In this document: one piece after another, positions 1 through 11,800 of the stretch
How the letters are laid out: each line of letters begins with the position of its first letter
Numbering within the stretch: position 1 is the first letter of the stretch
Assembly (NCBI RefSeq): GCF_001949145.1
Contig: NW_019091386.1
Coordinates: forward strand, 1,475,986-1,539,985
Length of the DNA: 64,000 bases
Origin: Acanthaster planci
Lineage: Eukaryota; Echinodermata; Asteroidea; Valvatida; Acanthasteridae
Reading direction: 5' to 3'
The notes under the pieces: generated by a model
What the model was told of the DNA's origin: nothing
What the model saw: the letters and a program-made list of their open reading frames with translations, nothing else
The model's database searches: none
Translations under genes and position numbers: made by a program

Positions 1-189
1 GTATAAATAATAACAAGTTTTTGTGATCATAAAGCCTCAATCATTCAGAGGAAGCTTTGCCAAGAGTTTGGAAGGTTAGTTTGCTCACAAATTTTCCTAC
101 AGGTCTTGACCACCAATCACTTGAAATTTGTACCATCCCAGAAGTTCCAAATACAAGTGTGACCCCAACTGGAAATCCTACACTGACCT

Positions 190-3100
190 CTACATCCTTT
201 CGGTCAGAATTTGGTAGCCGGCAATCGGTCCAACCAGGTTGTACCGTGATTGGAATGATGCCAGGTCAAATCCGCCTCTGTTGGGGGCCTTGATCTCACC
301 ACTGCCAAACTGTTTCGGTTGTTTGAAAGTGAAAAACTGGTAGCGATGTGGCTTGCCGCTCGGTGGGCTGGGGGGTTTATAGCCTGTCAAAAGTAACATT
401 TACACATCTTCATGTAAAGTCTTGAAAAAATATTATGCATCTGAATATGAATAAATTCAGACAGGGAACATGTTAATGTAGATCAAAAAAATAATAAAGG
501 GAAGAGACATATTGAGTTTTAAAAATTTCAGTTATCAATTTAACACATTCTTAGCAGTTATCTTTTAAACTGTGAGAATAATGCAGAGAAAAACAAACCA
601 TGGGTGGGGGACATCTCTGTCAACGCTGATCTTCACTAGAATAGACCGATCCATTTAGCTCCAACCCATATTCTTTCGACCAATTACAGCAGTGATTTAT
701 GTCCAACAAGAGGCCACAAAAACTTGTCCTACATATACATAAGTATGCAAGTTGATGACACACACAGCTACCAGTACAACATGTAGAGTGGCACAGGAGA
801 GAAGCATGTGTTAATTGCCTACATGTACATGTATTTGTGAAGGAGGTGGGCCTAACTGGATCAGTTTAATTATCAAAACAAAACCATCACAAGCAGCATC
901 TTGTGATGGACGAACAACAGTGATTCCAAGTACCTGTACATGTGTACATCACACTGTCTTCTGAGGAGACTAATAAGCCTCGAGCCGGACCAGGAGAGGG
1001 CACAATTTTCTAAGCAACGGAGGTTCCTTTGGTCGGAACAGAACTTTGCCGGCTCCTGAGCGAATGCGAAATGCATGTGTTACGGTCGCATCGCGACCAA
1101 CTGAGTGAACACTCCTGACTAAGAGGGCTCTTTTCAACCGATGAGGGGGTGCTTCTGCTCGAGACAGACAGGAAGAAACCAAATGTTTCCTGAAAAATTT
1201 TTCGGTCTGTTAAACTTTCAAAACCTGTTTACATTCCCCAAACTGTAACTACCGGTTATGCCCTTACCAAGTATCTCATTTTCAGAATTCGTGTTGCTGT
1301 GGTATCCATGAGCAAAATCTTCCTCCTGAGAGCAAAAAGGTCAAGGAAGTAAGAAAAATACTTCATACGGGGGGCATGGGGGGCACAGATTATGATAGGG
1401 AACGCAGTGACAAATTTCATACATCATGCACACAGTAAAAGATGGTAAACTTGAGGAAAGAGTTCCATACTGGACCACCAAAATTTCAAAGGTTTTAAGC
1501 ACCTTCAAGTTTGTCCAACCGGTACCTTCGACTCCTTTTCCCCATTGAAATCCTGCTAAAATTAATGGGCATCCCCGTTTCACACTTAGTTGAGTTTGTG
1601 ACATGCAAAAGTTGTGGTGGTTTAATATAAAATTCTTCCCAAATCTGAGAAGGTTTTGGATGGCTTGTGTGTCTTCATCTCTGAGACTGTCTACTTTCAT
1701 GTTGGTCTTGCATAATGTTTATGTGAAATAAGATTTGTCCTTTCACAATGTGATTGATCCACTGTATGTTTATTGTGAGTTTTTTTAAGGTTTACATGTA
1801 ACTTGAATGACATGTATCTGAGGTCCCAAAGTGCTTAACAACACAAGCTTTGGTTTTGTTTGTTCAGCTGTTCCAATTAAGCTCCAGTTCCGCAGGAGAG
1901 ACCAGAATAACATGAATTAGCATTTTTTGCAACCAAAACCTCCCGTCACAGCCCACACAAAACTTTCCTAATGGAAGAAGTGAAACCCACTGTGAAAAAC
2001 ATTACCACACATACATCACAGCGTCTGGTGTCAGACATTTCCAGGATTGCGTTTCTCATTATTTGGGTCACTGAGTGGAACATTTGCATATTATGGGTAA
2101 GTTGCTTTCGTGAAACACACCCTTGCAAAAATTTCTTCAGGCCATTCATGCGGCAAAAATTGCATCTCCAACAATATTCTCCAGGCTGAAAGTGAGAGGG
2201 ATATCTCGAGCTGTAAAATGCAGATCTGTGAAACCGAGACAATACTTACCGCGATGTTAGTGACTAGCCAGTGTACCCAGTAGGACGGCAATGTGGATGG
2301 GGCATCAGGATCTACCATCACCAGCGTGTAAATCTTGTTTTCCTGCAAGAAAGCCAAGAAAAAAATCAAATATGAACACTATGAAAGGAGAGAAACAAAG
2401 AATTACGACCAAAGTATGAAAAACCAATGACATGAGCTGACTTGACGGCCTTGAAAACTGTGCATGTCAGGTTGCTTTATTTTTAATCAGTGTTCTAGAA
2501 ATGGGCAATTCCACTGTGTCGGATTTACATTTCTGACACCTCCATGGTGTGAATTATGAGGCATACAATCCTGAAACAGATTTTCGTTATGATAAAAGGC
2601 TAGTTGGTACATTGATTTAGTAAAAAAAATTACCCACCCAGCATTATTACCCTTGTAGAAACTGACTCAAAACACCATGGTGTCGGATGTACTCAGAGAA
2701 AGTTAATTTTTTGAGTTTCCATTTTTTTATCACAAACTGTCATGTGCTAGGACTTGAGGTACTGGTAATCTTTTTCATGTATTTAGTTTAAGTATAGTAG
2801 ACCCTTGTCAATAAACTTTGGCACAAGACATACATGTATTTCTTATCTGCTTGTGACTTTCAGAAAAACCATTACATGTATTATATTGGTGTTGGACGTA
2901 CATTTTTTTCATGTTGGTCATATACATCTGAAATTACTTTACAAAACAGAAGGTAATCAGCTCAAACCTAAGCTTATCTCATTTTGCGTCTTTCATGAAG
3001 GGCTTTCTGAACTTTTCAGACCTGAAGAAAATTCCAAAGCTTATCAAAAACAACTGGAAAGAAATTGGATAATGCGGTATTCAATGAAATGGAATGATAG

Positions 3101-6100
3101 AAAATACTACCCACGAAGCTAAGATATGCAAAATGTGCTAGATCAAACAAGTCATGAACATTAAAACTTTCAAAAAGTTCAGTTTTCTACAGTTGGCAAT
3201 CCTCTTGATGTTTTAAGGTTAAAATACTGTTAAGTACGAATAATGGCACCAGCATCAAATTAAGCCACACATGAATTGGCCCCACCAGTATTTCCTGCAA
3301 CTTTAGGTGTATGTACATGTACATGCGCATGCAGATTGCCTTTCTCCCGTTATAGCATAGAGCTACAAACCCAGGTTATAGTAACCTTACAGATCAGTTC
3401 ACTAATAAATTCTAATTTATGCGCGCATGCACATAAATAGCAAGCGGAGGTAAGCAAGCTGGAGCAACCCATTAAAAATGTACAGTTGCATAAATTTAAC
3501 GTCATTTTGTCCGAGCTTAGTGCACTTTTTTTCTTTTTAGTCTTAGGGAAATGCTCTAAAATCTTTATACAGTGTATATGTACATGTAGCCTTTACTTTC
3601 TATCTAAAAGGATTTCACACTGCAATAAAAAAAAAATTGTTTTCTTCCTGAGCCTATGAGGTCAAAAGAGTTTAACATGGCTCCTTTCTTCCATGTCCAA
3701 TTAAATAAAATTTGTACTTCAGGGTACTACATGTACATGTATGCACCACTTATATACATGTACATGTAAATGTACGTACATGCCTATGTACATTGAAATG
3801 TCATACATGTACATGTACCATGAATTGGACTTTAAAAGACTTAAAAATGGGAGTTATTGAAAATAGCTGTCACTTCACATGGATATACTCCCTTGATGGC
3901 ATTCATCAAAAGAACCAATATTATCCTTCTCATGTCAAACGTTTTGCCACTTACCGGTACCTGTATGTATTCGACCGAGAATGGTGGATTGTACCTTAAT
4001 GCATCACACACTTTGTTGTACATGTAACTTGTACAGTTCACAAGGAATGGAACCATACTGATTTCTTTGGACCTCATGCACTTTGGACTTAAATGAAATG
4101 GTTTTTCTTTTGTTTTTTATCTTTTTCTGCAAACATTCCTTTCACACCAGATTTTAAGGGCTTTTCCGAAGACGTAAAGTGAAAAATGTGCTGAACTGGG
4201 AAAAAGTGACGTTGATATTTGTGCCCCTGTAAATTTCAATGGGCCGCTCAAGCTTTTTGCCTGTACTTACCATTTATGCGCATGCACAAATAAATTAAAA
4301 TTTCTTTGATTTCTTCGATCCATTGGGAAGGTTTGTCCAAATTATAAAATGTATGCAAATAAAACAGAAAGGAAGCCTATTTGGTGACTATTACAAAAGG
4401 GTGGGGGCTCATTTACATATATATGTATGCAAATGAGGTGTACAGATGATTGATGGTTTCTACACATTGTAGTGGCACTGCACTGCTAGCAGTGCCTGGT
4501 TTGGGCAGTGTTGGACGTACAGGGTGTCAGATGTGCACATCTAACATCATAGCTTTTAAAATTTGAAAAAAAAAATTACAGAGTTACTGGTATGCTGATG
4601 TTTAGGAAGAGGGCACATTTTGTGCTTTGTATTGTAATTTGGCACTCTTTTGTCCAAAAGGATGTACTGTGGAGATAAAAAACTATGTCAAATTTGTGTT
4701 GGATATACAAAAGTAAGTTTTTTAAGATGATACATTACATAAAATTTCTAAAGAAAACGATAGTTCATTTCTGTTATTGGTTACTTACGAGGGTATTCTT
4801 CAAACTGTTATAAAACTGGAGCAAAGAATTTCTAATGAGGCTAAAAAGAAAGACTTTCAGTGAGGAAATTTATCAAATTTCTCCGTATTTGAAACTACTG
4901 TAAGTTTTCAGTGACAAATAAAAGCCAAATTCTTGAATGTTGCTAAAAATGATGTATGTTTCAAGAAAGTACACACTATAAGCTTCAAAATGATATATAA
5001 CATATCTTATTTAGACCATATTGAAATTTGACCCAGTGGTTGATGATCCCGTGGAATTCGGGCGTTTCACAATAGTGCACCTCCAAGAGTTTGCAACGCG
5101 TTAACCAATCACAATGCGCGGAATCTGTTGACCCTTTCCAAATGCACATTGGATTGACAGATTTTGCGCATTGTGATTGGCCAACACGTTGGAGGGGCCC
5201 TATTGTGAATCACCCATATTGCCAAATGCTTTTTGTTGTTCAAATTCAAAAGAGAGTACAATTTCAATTTATATCAAAGCACTGAAATTATTTTTATTTG
5301 ACACAAGATTAAGTTTTATCAATTTACTTGTAATTAATAAACTTTTTTTTACATTAAAACCATAACCCCCTGGGGTGTATGTACTTGTAAAATCATATTG
5401 AAATTGGAGGATTCGGGACGTTTAGGGCTATGCTACAGTAAGCCATCTTTAAAAAAAAATCTCAGACCAGCACATGAAAAACACATATACATGTCTTTAT
5501 CACTGTCCCTGGTTCGCATAATCTTGGTGTTTATACACAAAATGTACAAAGTACCAGTACATGTCATTGAATTATTTAAGAAAATCTGCACATGGCACAA
5601 AGTTACCTATTGATTATTCCAGCGAACAGCTGTACCGGTCGTACACACACAACAGATGCAGGTTCATAGTACAATAAGTCGCCAATTCACAAAGAGAACA
5701 TATGCAGATGGCAAGGTCAATTTTCACAGACAAGTTGCATTACATTTAATTTCATGCGCAAGCGAAAAGACAGCAGTTTGCCAGTGCATTTATCTGTACT
5801 GTGTGCAAACCAATTTTTTTATTTCCAGTTTTAATTATTTGCCTTTTGAGGCCACCAAGGAAATAAGGTGTAAATTGCATTACTTCCATACATAAGGGAA
5901 AACTTGAATTTATTTAATACACATGTTAAACATGGAGACGTATGTTATGTTTTGTTTTTCCCTTGTCTGTATGTTTTTTTTCCGATTGCCTCCTCCTTGT
6001 CTGTCTATCCATAGGTTAGGGTACAAAAGCATTTGCTTAACCTAACAGGCTAAATTTTGGCATTTTCTTCTGAATGTTATATAACTATGACAACAATAAT

Positions 6101-6758
6101 GATATTTATATTTATCTGTGACAAACATACATTTGTCTGATTTTATTTAATTTGTGTCAATGACAACACTAAATAAATGTCCTCCTTTAACTAACTAAAA
6201 TCCAACTTCATTTTCTTAAAACTACTGCACTGTCTTTTTTTTGGATCTTGTCACAAATATTGCTCACGTGTTTTGCAGAACAGTTACAAAACGTAACTTT
6301 AGGCCGGCTGCCGTGGTTGACATCTCATTGTGCCAAATCACCCTCAGCCTAATCATGCTAATGACTAAAGGCAAAGCAATATGGTCTGTAAAGGAATTCT
6401 ACAATTTATCGCATGGTTATAGGGGTCGGTTACAGCATGAAGGCTACCTCCACAGACTACAACTTGGCGAGTCTTATATCAAACTTATATTCCCGTGTCA
6501 CCCCCCCCCCTGCATATCGAATAGAGAAACGCCCACCTCGCTAAAGCGACCATCCAGGGTCACGTCTACACGCACAGATTTGGCGTCGCCGTTGGTGAAC
6601 GTGTCCAACGCCACCTGCTTGCCGCAAGAATAACGCACATCCCCGAATTTCACTTGCAGTCTGTCGAGTTGGCATGGATCGCTGCTTGCAGGTATGAGCT
6701 CAGCATTGGCGGTATTTGCGATGAAAGCCAAGGCCACGAGAGGGAACAAACGGAACAT
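190..6758 (-). CDS. Secreted PEBP4-like phosphatidylethanolamine-binding protein, one internal exon unresolved
   Basis: Three coding exons are clear on the minus strand. Exon 1 (6758-6537, 74 codons) begins with a hydrophobic signal peptide, MFRLFPLVALAFIANTANA, followed by two cysteines (CQLDRL, YSCGKQ). The next exon (2342-2250, 31 codons) has the hallmark YTLVMVDPDAPS and HWLVTNI motifs of ligand-binding region 1. The last exon (383-190) has SPPSGKPHRYQFF, the second conserved region, and ends at a TAG. Exon 1 joins the second exon in phase 0. The last exon starts with two bases of a split Gly codon, so at least one short exon (length 1 mod 3) is missing between about 400 and 2240. The SPP..HRYQFF wording and signal peptide resemble vertebrate PEBP4 more than cytosolic PEBP1. 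PEBP proteins bind phospholipid head groups; the role of this secreted form is unknown. The 3' UTR runs off the left edge. Confidence 0.85.
384..2249 (-). other. PEBP-like gene intron region containing an unlocated small exon
   Basis: No exon could be assigned with confidence here. By family comparison, the segment that normally links HWLVTNI to the HRYQFF block (about 15-25 residues) must lie in this stretch. The best-looking piece, near 1503-1552 on the minus strand, is stopped in frame before any usable donor. The rest looks like ordinary AT-rich intron. Confidence 0.4.
3729..3821. repeat. ACATGT/TACATGTA-rich palindromic low-complexity stretch
   Basis: Several overlapping tacatgtacatgta units occur within about 90 bp. 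Isolated units recur throughout the window (for example near 820, 3310, 31220 and 59100). The motif is self-complementary. It looks like a genome-wide simple repeat habit rather than a discrete element. Confidence 0.6.
5058..5217. mobile_element. MITE family A, copy 1 (terminal inverted repeats)
   Basis: The left end reads CGGGCGTTTCACAATAGTGC followed by acctccaagagtttgcaacg. The right end is its imperfect reverse complement (cacgttggaggggccctattgtgaatcacccat). Inside, ccaatcacaatgcgc pairs with gcgcattgtgattgg. A second copy at 40091-40289 has the same ends and inner repeat, which confirms a dispersed family. There is no coding capacity and the superfamily is undetermined. Confidence 0.75.
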
Positions 6759-7911
6759 TTTGATTTTGGCGATCAAGCGACAGCATCCCAAATCTCTGAT
6801 GACGAAACACAACAATAACGGCCAGGCAGGATGAACTATTTCATGTGTGATTAAAAGAGCTCCTGTTTGAAAGCCAGGTTTCAAAGACTTTTTTCTCTGA
6901 AAAAAGTTCAGTTTTCTTTTCAATATTCTCTGTACTTTTTTCAAACCAGTAAAGGAAAAGATGCGCGTTGAATGTCATTTCAACACAAGGGCCCACACTG
7001 AGGGAGTACGAGTTTCGTGGGGATGTTGGCAGGTGCTATAACAGAAACACAGAAAATAGCCGTTGGGCCATATGACCTGGTACTTTGTCTTCGATTTATA
7101 CGCAACATATGGTTATGAAATCAAGGCCGCGGCACCATGCTGTATAGGCAAAGCTGGCGTAAATGAACGTTCGCCGGCGCGCGATGCATGTATACGTACA
7201 CCCTGCACACGCGGTACGTACATGTACGTTGGTGTGTACCTAGTCTTGACTCAAGACGCTCTTTCGCGATATGGACTTAAATTACCCGCTGCCAGCCCTC
7301 GATCTACAAGTTCAGATCATAGAGCAAGGAACAGATCTATGCCCAGATCATACAGAGATTTTCTGTACATACGGTCCACGAACCCGACCGACTTAGGTAA
7401 TGAGCTGCCAGTTGCCCAGTGTAGTACATGGAGCGCATTTCACAGACCTGACTTCCCATACGAACCTGAATAACCCACGAACCGCTCCCCCGTGCACTGC
7501 CGGAGAAAGTAGCTCTCATGCATGCGTGCTGTGCAACTGTAGTGTGAATGCTTCGTATCATCTGCTTAGTTTGAACAATAACTTTGTTGGTTGCATTTTG
7601 GATAGTTGCAAAATGTGCACTATCACTTGAAGTCGACTGGTCTTTATTAATATTAATTTTGGTAAACATGAAGTTTTTTCATTTTGTATCTAAAAACAAA
7701 GGACACCACAAACAGTATACTTTTCCTTGAAATCTATATCTAATTTACTGTTCATTTGTTTCAATTTGTCAAAATGTTTTAATTTATCTTTCAATGAAAT
7801 GTGCATACACATCATTTACATGTATAAGGTCTACAGATCATGCATATAAGAGCTTGAAAATCTTTGACCATGCTTTGCTTTGACCAACAAAACACAATTG
7901 TTGCCTGCACT

Positions 7912-8014
7912 GTGGTCCATGGGTTTTGTACACCCTCGGGGGCAAATGACGCCCTCGGCTTCCCCTTGCTTCGCCATTTACTACTCCTCGGGTGTACAAA
8001 ACACCATGGACAGT
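7912..8014. repeat. Short inverted-repeat element (MITE-like)
   Basis: Near-perfect arms (gtccatgggttttgtacaccc and gggtgtacaaaacaccatggac, in inverted orientation) enclose a GC-rich centre rich in ctcgg and gcc. This lies in the part of unit 1 absent from unit 2. No second copy was seen in the window. Confidence 0.6.
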
Positions 8015-8304
8015 GGACACCTACACTTCAGACAGTAACCGTTAATTGAAAATAATTCTTGTAGGGGTTTCCCTGAAGATATACCCCACATATATATTTG
8101 CAATGAACGTTTAATTTGTAATGACACACGATAAAGCCAAAAGTGCAAAAGTTTTTTAGAAGAGATATTGAGCCATTTCATGCAACAGCGTAATTTGAAG
8201 CGAGTGTCGATCCTTGACACGTCATAAAAAATGATTTTTGTAGGCACTATTTCTACACTCTTCGAATATCAAGTGGACTTTCAGTTAGGCAATGAATTAC
8301 TGTG

Positions 8305-8614
8305 ACCATGGAGGAATGTTTTTATTCCTCCGTGCTGTGACCATGTGACAGAATAAAATCACAACGAACCAGATTTGTAAGTTCGTGAATCTGGCTTTAA
8401 AAACTTTTTGCAAGTTAACCGTAACGACCATCAGGATGGCCTTTAGTTCAACGCTGTTTTCATGACACTTACATGTTTCACATTCTTATGAAAACCCCGG
8501 TTGGAAGAATTTTTCTCATGATTTTTTTAGTACGAAGAGAGGAAATAAAGAAATTTTCACTGCCCGAAAAAAAAGGCCACAGCACATTTGATTACGTGTT
8601 CTTTCCTCCATGGT
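8305..8614. repeat. Candidate inverted-repeat element with ACCATGGAGGAA ends
   Basis: ACCATGGAGGAA at 8305 is matched by its exact reverse complement ending at 8614. A second inner hairpin (ggaggaat/attcctcc) sits next to the left end. A related string (aaccatggaggaagg) occurs at 36771. It could be a small MITE, but the evidence is limited to the short ends. Confidence 0.4.
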
Positions 8615-8856
8615 AAGATTATCGACTAACTATCGATATAATCCGCTCTGACGTCTCGTTTCCATCACAAAGCACACTGTAGTACTACTAGCGTTCAGAG
8701 TGCAGCGCGCGACCGACCCTGAACAATAAGCAAACTAAATAAGTTGAGGAATTGAAGGACGCGTACGTACGCGTACGACTACGAGTTTGGATATTGCGAG
8801 GAGAGTTCGACGAGCCACGTAACTCGTCGAGTGTGACCTAGATTTGTTGCTACGCC

Positions 8857-11800
8857 ATGGCGTTTCAGAGGTACATCGAGTTGCCCAACGGAGCCAAGAT
8901 GCCCATTGTGGGATTGGGCACTTGGAAGGTATAGTAATGTCTAATGGAGTTAATGACATTAAACAAAACTAAATCATAAAGCGCACAAAAACATGATTCA
9001 TGCAAAATGGCTGGATAGACAGAAATGGTCAGGGGGCTTGGTGTCGGACCGTCACTGTCATGACTGTCATGTCGTGGTATTTGTGACGCGTTACGAAAGA
9101 CATTGAATCTAGGATTTAGAAATGTTTCCAATTTTGTTAGGAAACGCAACTTTTCTTGACTCCCTAAACCCATTCCGTTATCCCATACTGCTGAAGTGGA
9201 GTCGGGGGTGCAAAGTGTACATGGTCCTGAGCCGGCAAAAGGCGGGTTGGGGGTGGAGGGGTGTATCCATGTTCATTCGTGTCACATGTAGCCTACATGT
9301 ACAGTGAAACATAGAGGGATGTGGCCCCTCTTTCTAAAGAGCCTGGGAGTACCGCTGACTTTGACTTCTGCATGTTCTGGAATGGCAAAAGGCACAGGTC
9401 GCTTTGTCAGTATCAGTATGGGGCCATTTATTGTCAGTGTTGCTGTTGTAACCCTATGTGTGTTTGAATCCAGCCTCTGAGGTAAGTTACTTGTGACACA
9501 AATTCCACTTTCTCAATCTAATTTTCCCCATCATGAGGTACATTTCCAACGGTTGTGGTCTCTGACGCAATTTGTGAAAATTGAAAGGGGGCATTACTTT
9601 CGAAAAATCCTTTTCGTGTTGTCTTTTTACTGCAGTCCCAGCCGGGACAGGTAACAGAGGCTGTCAAGGTTGCCTTAGAGGAGGGCTACCGTCATCTGGA
9701 CTGTGCCTACGTATATGCAAATGAGGCCGAAGTTGGTGCCGGTTTGAAAGCCAAGATTGATGATGGCACAGTGAAACGAGAGGATGTATTTATCACAAGC
9801 AAGGTAAATCTTTGTAAGTTGTTAGATACGGCAATGCATTACATGTTAGCCACAGAGCCAAAATGTCAAGACAGGTTCAAATGTGCTGTTCCTGTGCACA
9901 AATTTATGAGGTCATCATAATTATAATTTTGATAATGATAGTGACAATTTTGTAATGCGCAGTGTCTGTGGGAGCCTTCCAAAAGCAGTGCTTTGCTTCT
10001 TGGTAGTCAAATCACATAACTGTTGTTCCGTAACCAGCCGAAGTTCTTTTTTCTCCATTTGCTTCCTTAGCTGTGGAACACGAGGCACCACCCGGATGAT
10101 GTAGAGGAAGCTTGCCAAGAATCTCTGGACAGTCTCGGAGTTGCATACCTGGATCTCTATCTGATTCACTGGCCGATGGCTTTCAAGGTACATCTACTAT
10201 TACCGTGGTTGACAGTGTTTCTGTTGTACTGTAAATAGGCTAAAAGTAGTCCAAACGTGCTTCACCCAATTTCATGGCTTGTCACAAAAGAACAATATTC
10301 ACCAACCAGAAAATTCTGTTATATTAGGGTAAGGGCTTCATGGGGGGGGGTGCGGGTAAGGGGAACAAATGTGTCTTCCCCTCTCCTCCAAAGGGGGAAA
10401 AAAGGTAAAAGGGGTGGGGGGATTCAAAAGAAATTTTTAGAAAAGAGATGACGGGATGAAAATCACCAATTTGCTCAAAAAAAATAATCAATTGACCCCC
10501 TTTCACTGCTATTAAGATGTTTATCGGTTCTTAACTGATGAGTGTCCCCCCCCCAAAAAAATTCCCTCTGAAAAAAAGTGGTTTACGGTAAACCAAAAAG
10601 TGGTTTACGGTTAACCCCGTCCAACCCCTACCCCAGAAAATATATTATCCTGGTGATGCCTTTGATCAAGAATGAGGATTTTTCCAAAGGAAAACGAAAA
10701 AAGTATGCATTTCCATGAATCAGAGCCCTAATACTAAGAGCCGCCAAGTAGGAAACACCGCTTTAGAGCTTTACGTGCTGAGCAGTAATTGGCTGAGAGC
10801 CAGTCACAGGCAGTCAACCTTGCAGGGCATTTTGGTCGGTAACCTGCTCTCACTGTGCAAATCTTTTATGTACTCAACAGCTCAATGAGATTTAGCCCAG
10901 TGTGGTAACTGTTTAGCAGTCTGTGCTGTAAGCACAGAATTTCATCGAAGCCAAAATATGGGTTCCAAGCCATGGACCAAATAACTACATTTCATGGCGG
11001 CACTTCAGACTGAACTATATATTGATGTAAGAAAAGCGCATATTAGAAGAAGGGTTGTATTGTTTTGTTTTTTTCAGAGGGGAAAAGAAAACTTTCCTAA
11101 GGGTGAAAATGGAGTAATGATGACAGATGACACAGAGTACACAGACACGTGGGTGGTAAGTTTCCTTCCATGTCCTCCAGTCCCTCAGATGTAGAAGAGT
11201 TACGTCAAATCTTATTGTTTGTTGTTTAAGTTGGAACTGTGACCACTAATGCATGAATGTGTCGCACACTTGGACTGAGAGTGCTGGTGAAGTTTTCTAA
11301 TTCAAATCAGTCTACATACCATACGTCAGAGCGTTCTGTCAGCATCTTTCTGTCTGGTTCCCTTTTTTCTCTCCATTTTTTGGTCAACACAAATTCTTGA
11401 GTAATCTTACCACTGGAAGTCCTGCCTATGAAACAAGACTATAATAACTCTTTAAGATGGATATTTGATTGAAAATTGTGCAACAAAATGTATAGCGCCC
11501 TCTACAGTGTACTTGACCATGTAAAATGTATACAAACTTTACTCTCACAAATGCTCATCATACAGCTTGCTACGTGTCGATTGCAAGTCTTTGACCATAT
11601 GAAATCAGACCATACTATGCAGTTATGCATTAACCACTTCCTGCCGGGTACTCCGGAATCGGAGACGTATGGTTTATATGGGTGGCCGAGGTCTGCGAAC
11701 TCGGACAANTAAGCCAGCCTTGTTTTGACACCGTATACCAGGGTTTGGGGCATTGTTCTTGAATATGACCATTTCAAACTTGGAACCTCTCATGGAAGAT

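Larger units (their letters stand above)
2343..6536 (-). other. Large first intron of the PEBP-like gene
   Basis: This 4.2 kb intron has a clear donor (GAG|gtgggc at 6537/6536) and acceptor (ttgcag at 2345-2343), both on the minus strand. It contains ACATGT-rich sequence around 3.73-3.82 kb and a MITE at 5.06-5.22 kb. No further exon was recognised. Confidence 0.7.
6759..8856. promoter_or_regulatory. Divergent PEBP-AKR intergenic region
   Basis: The two genes point away from each other and this 2.1 kb holds both 5' ends. No convincing TATA box was seen. The block 6852-7180 recurs upstream of the second AKR copy (22382-22710), so it was part of the duplication and may hold AKR promoter sequence. 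The stretch 7180-8790 is present only in this copy and contains two small inverted-repeat elements. Confidence 0.5.

Noticed and set aside
1503-1552. Candidate missing PEBP exon on the minus strand (reads DFNGEKESKVPVGQT after an ag acceptor)
   Set aside because: It resembles the expected linker, but a TGA follows immediately in frame and no GT donor gives the required phase 1 exit.
3729-3821. Possible CRISPR-like array of short palindromes
   Set aside because: Units are overlapping ACATGT strings without regular spacers, and the DNA is eukaryotic.
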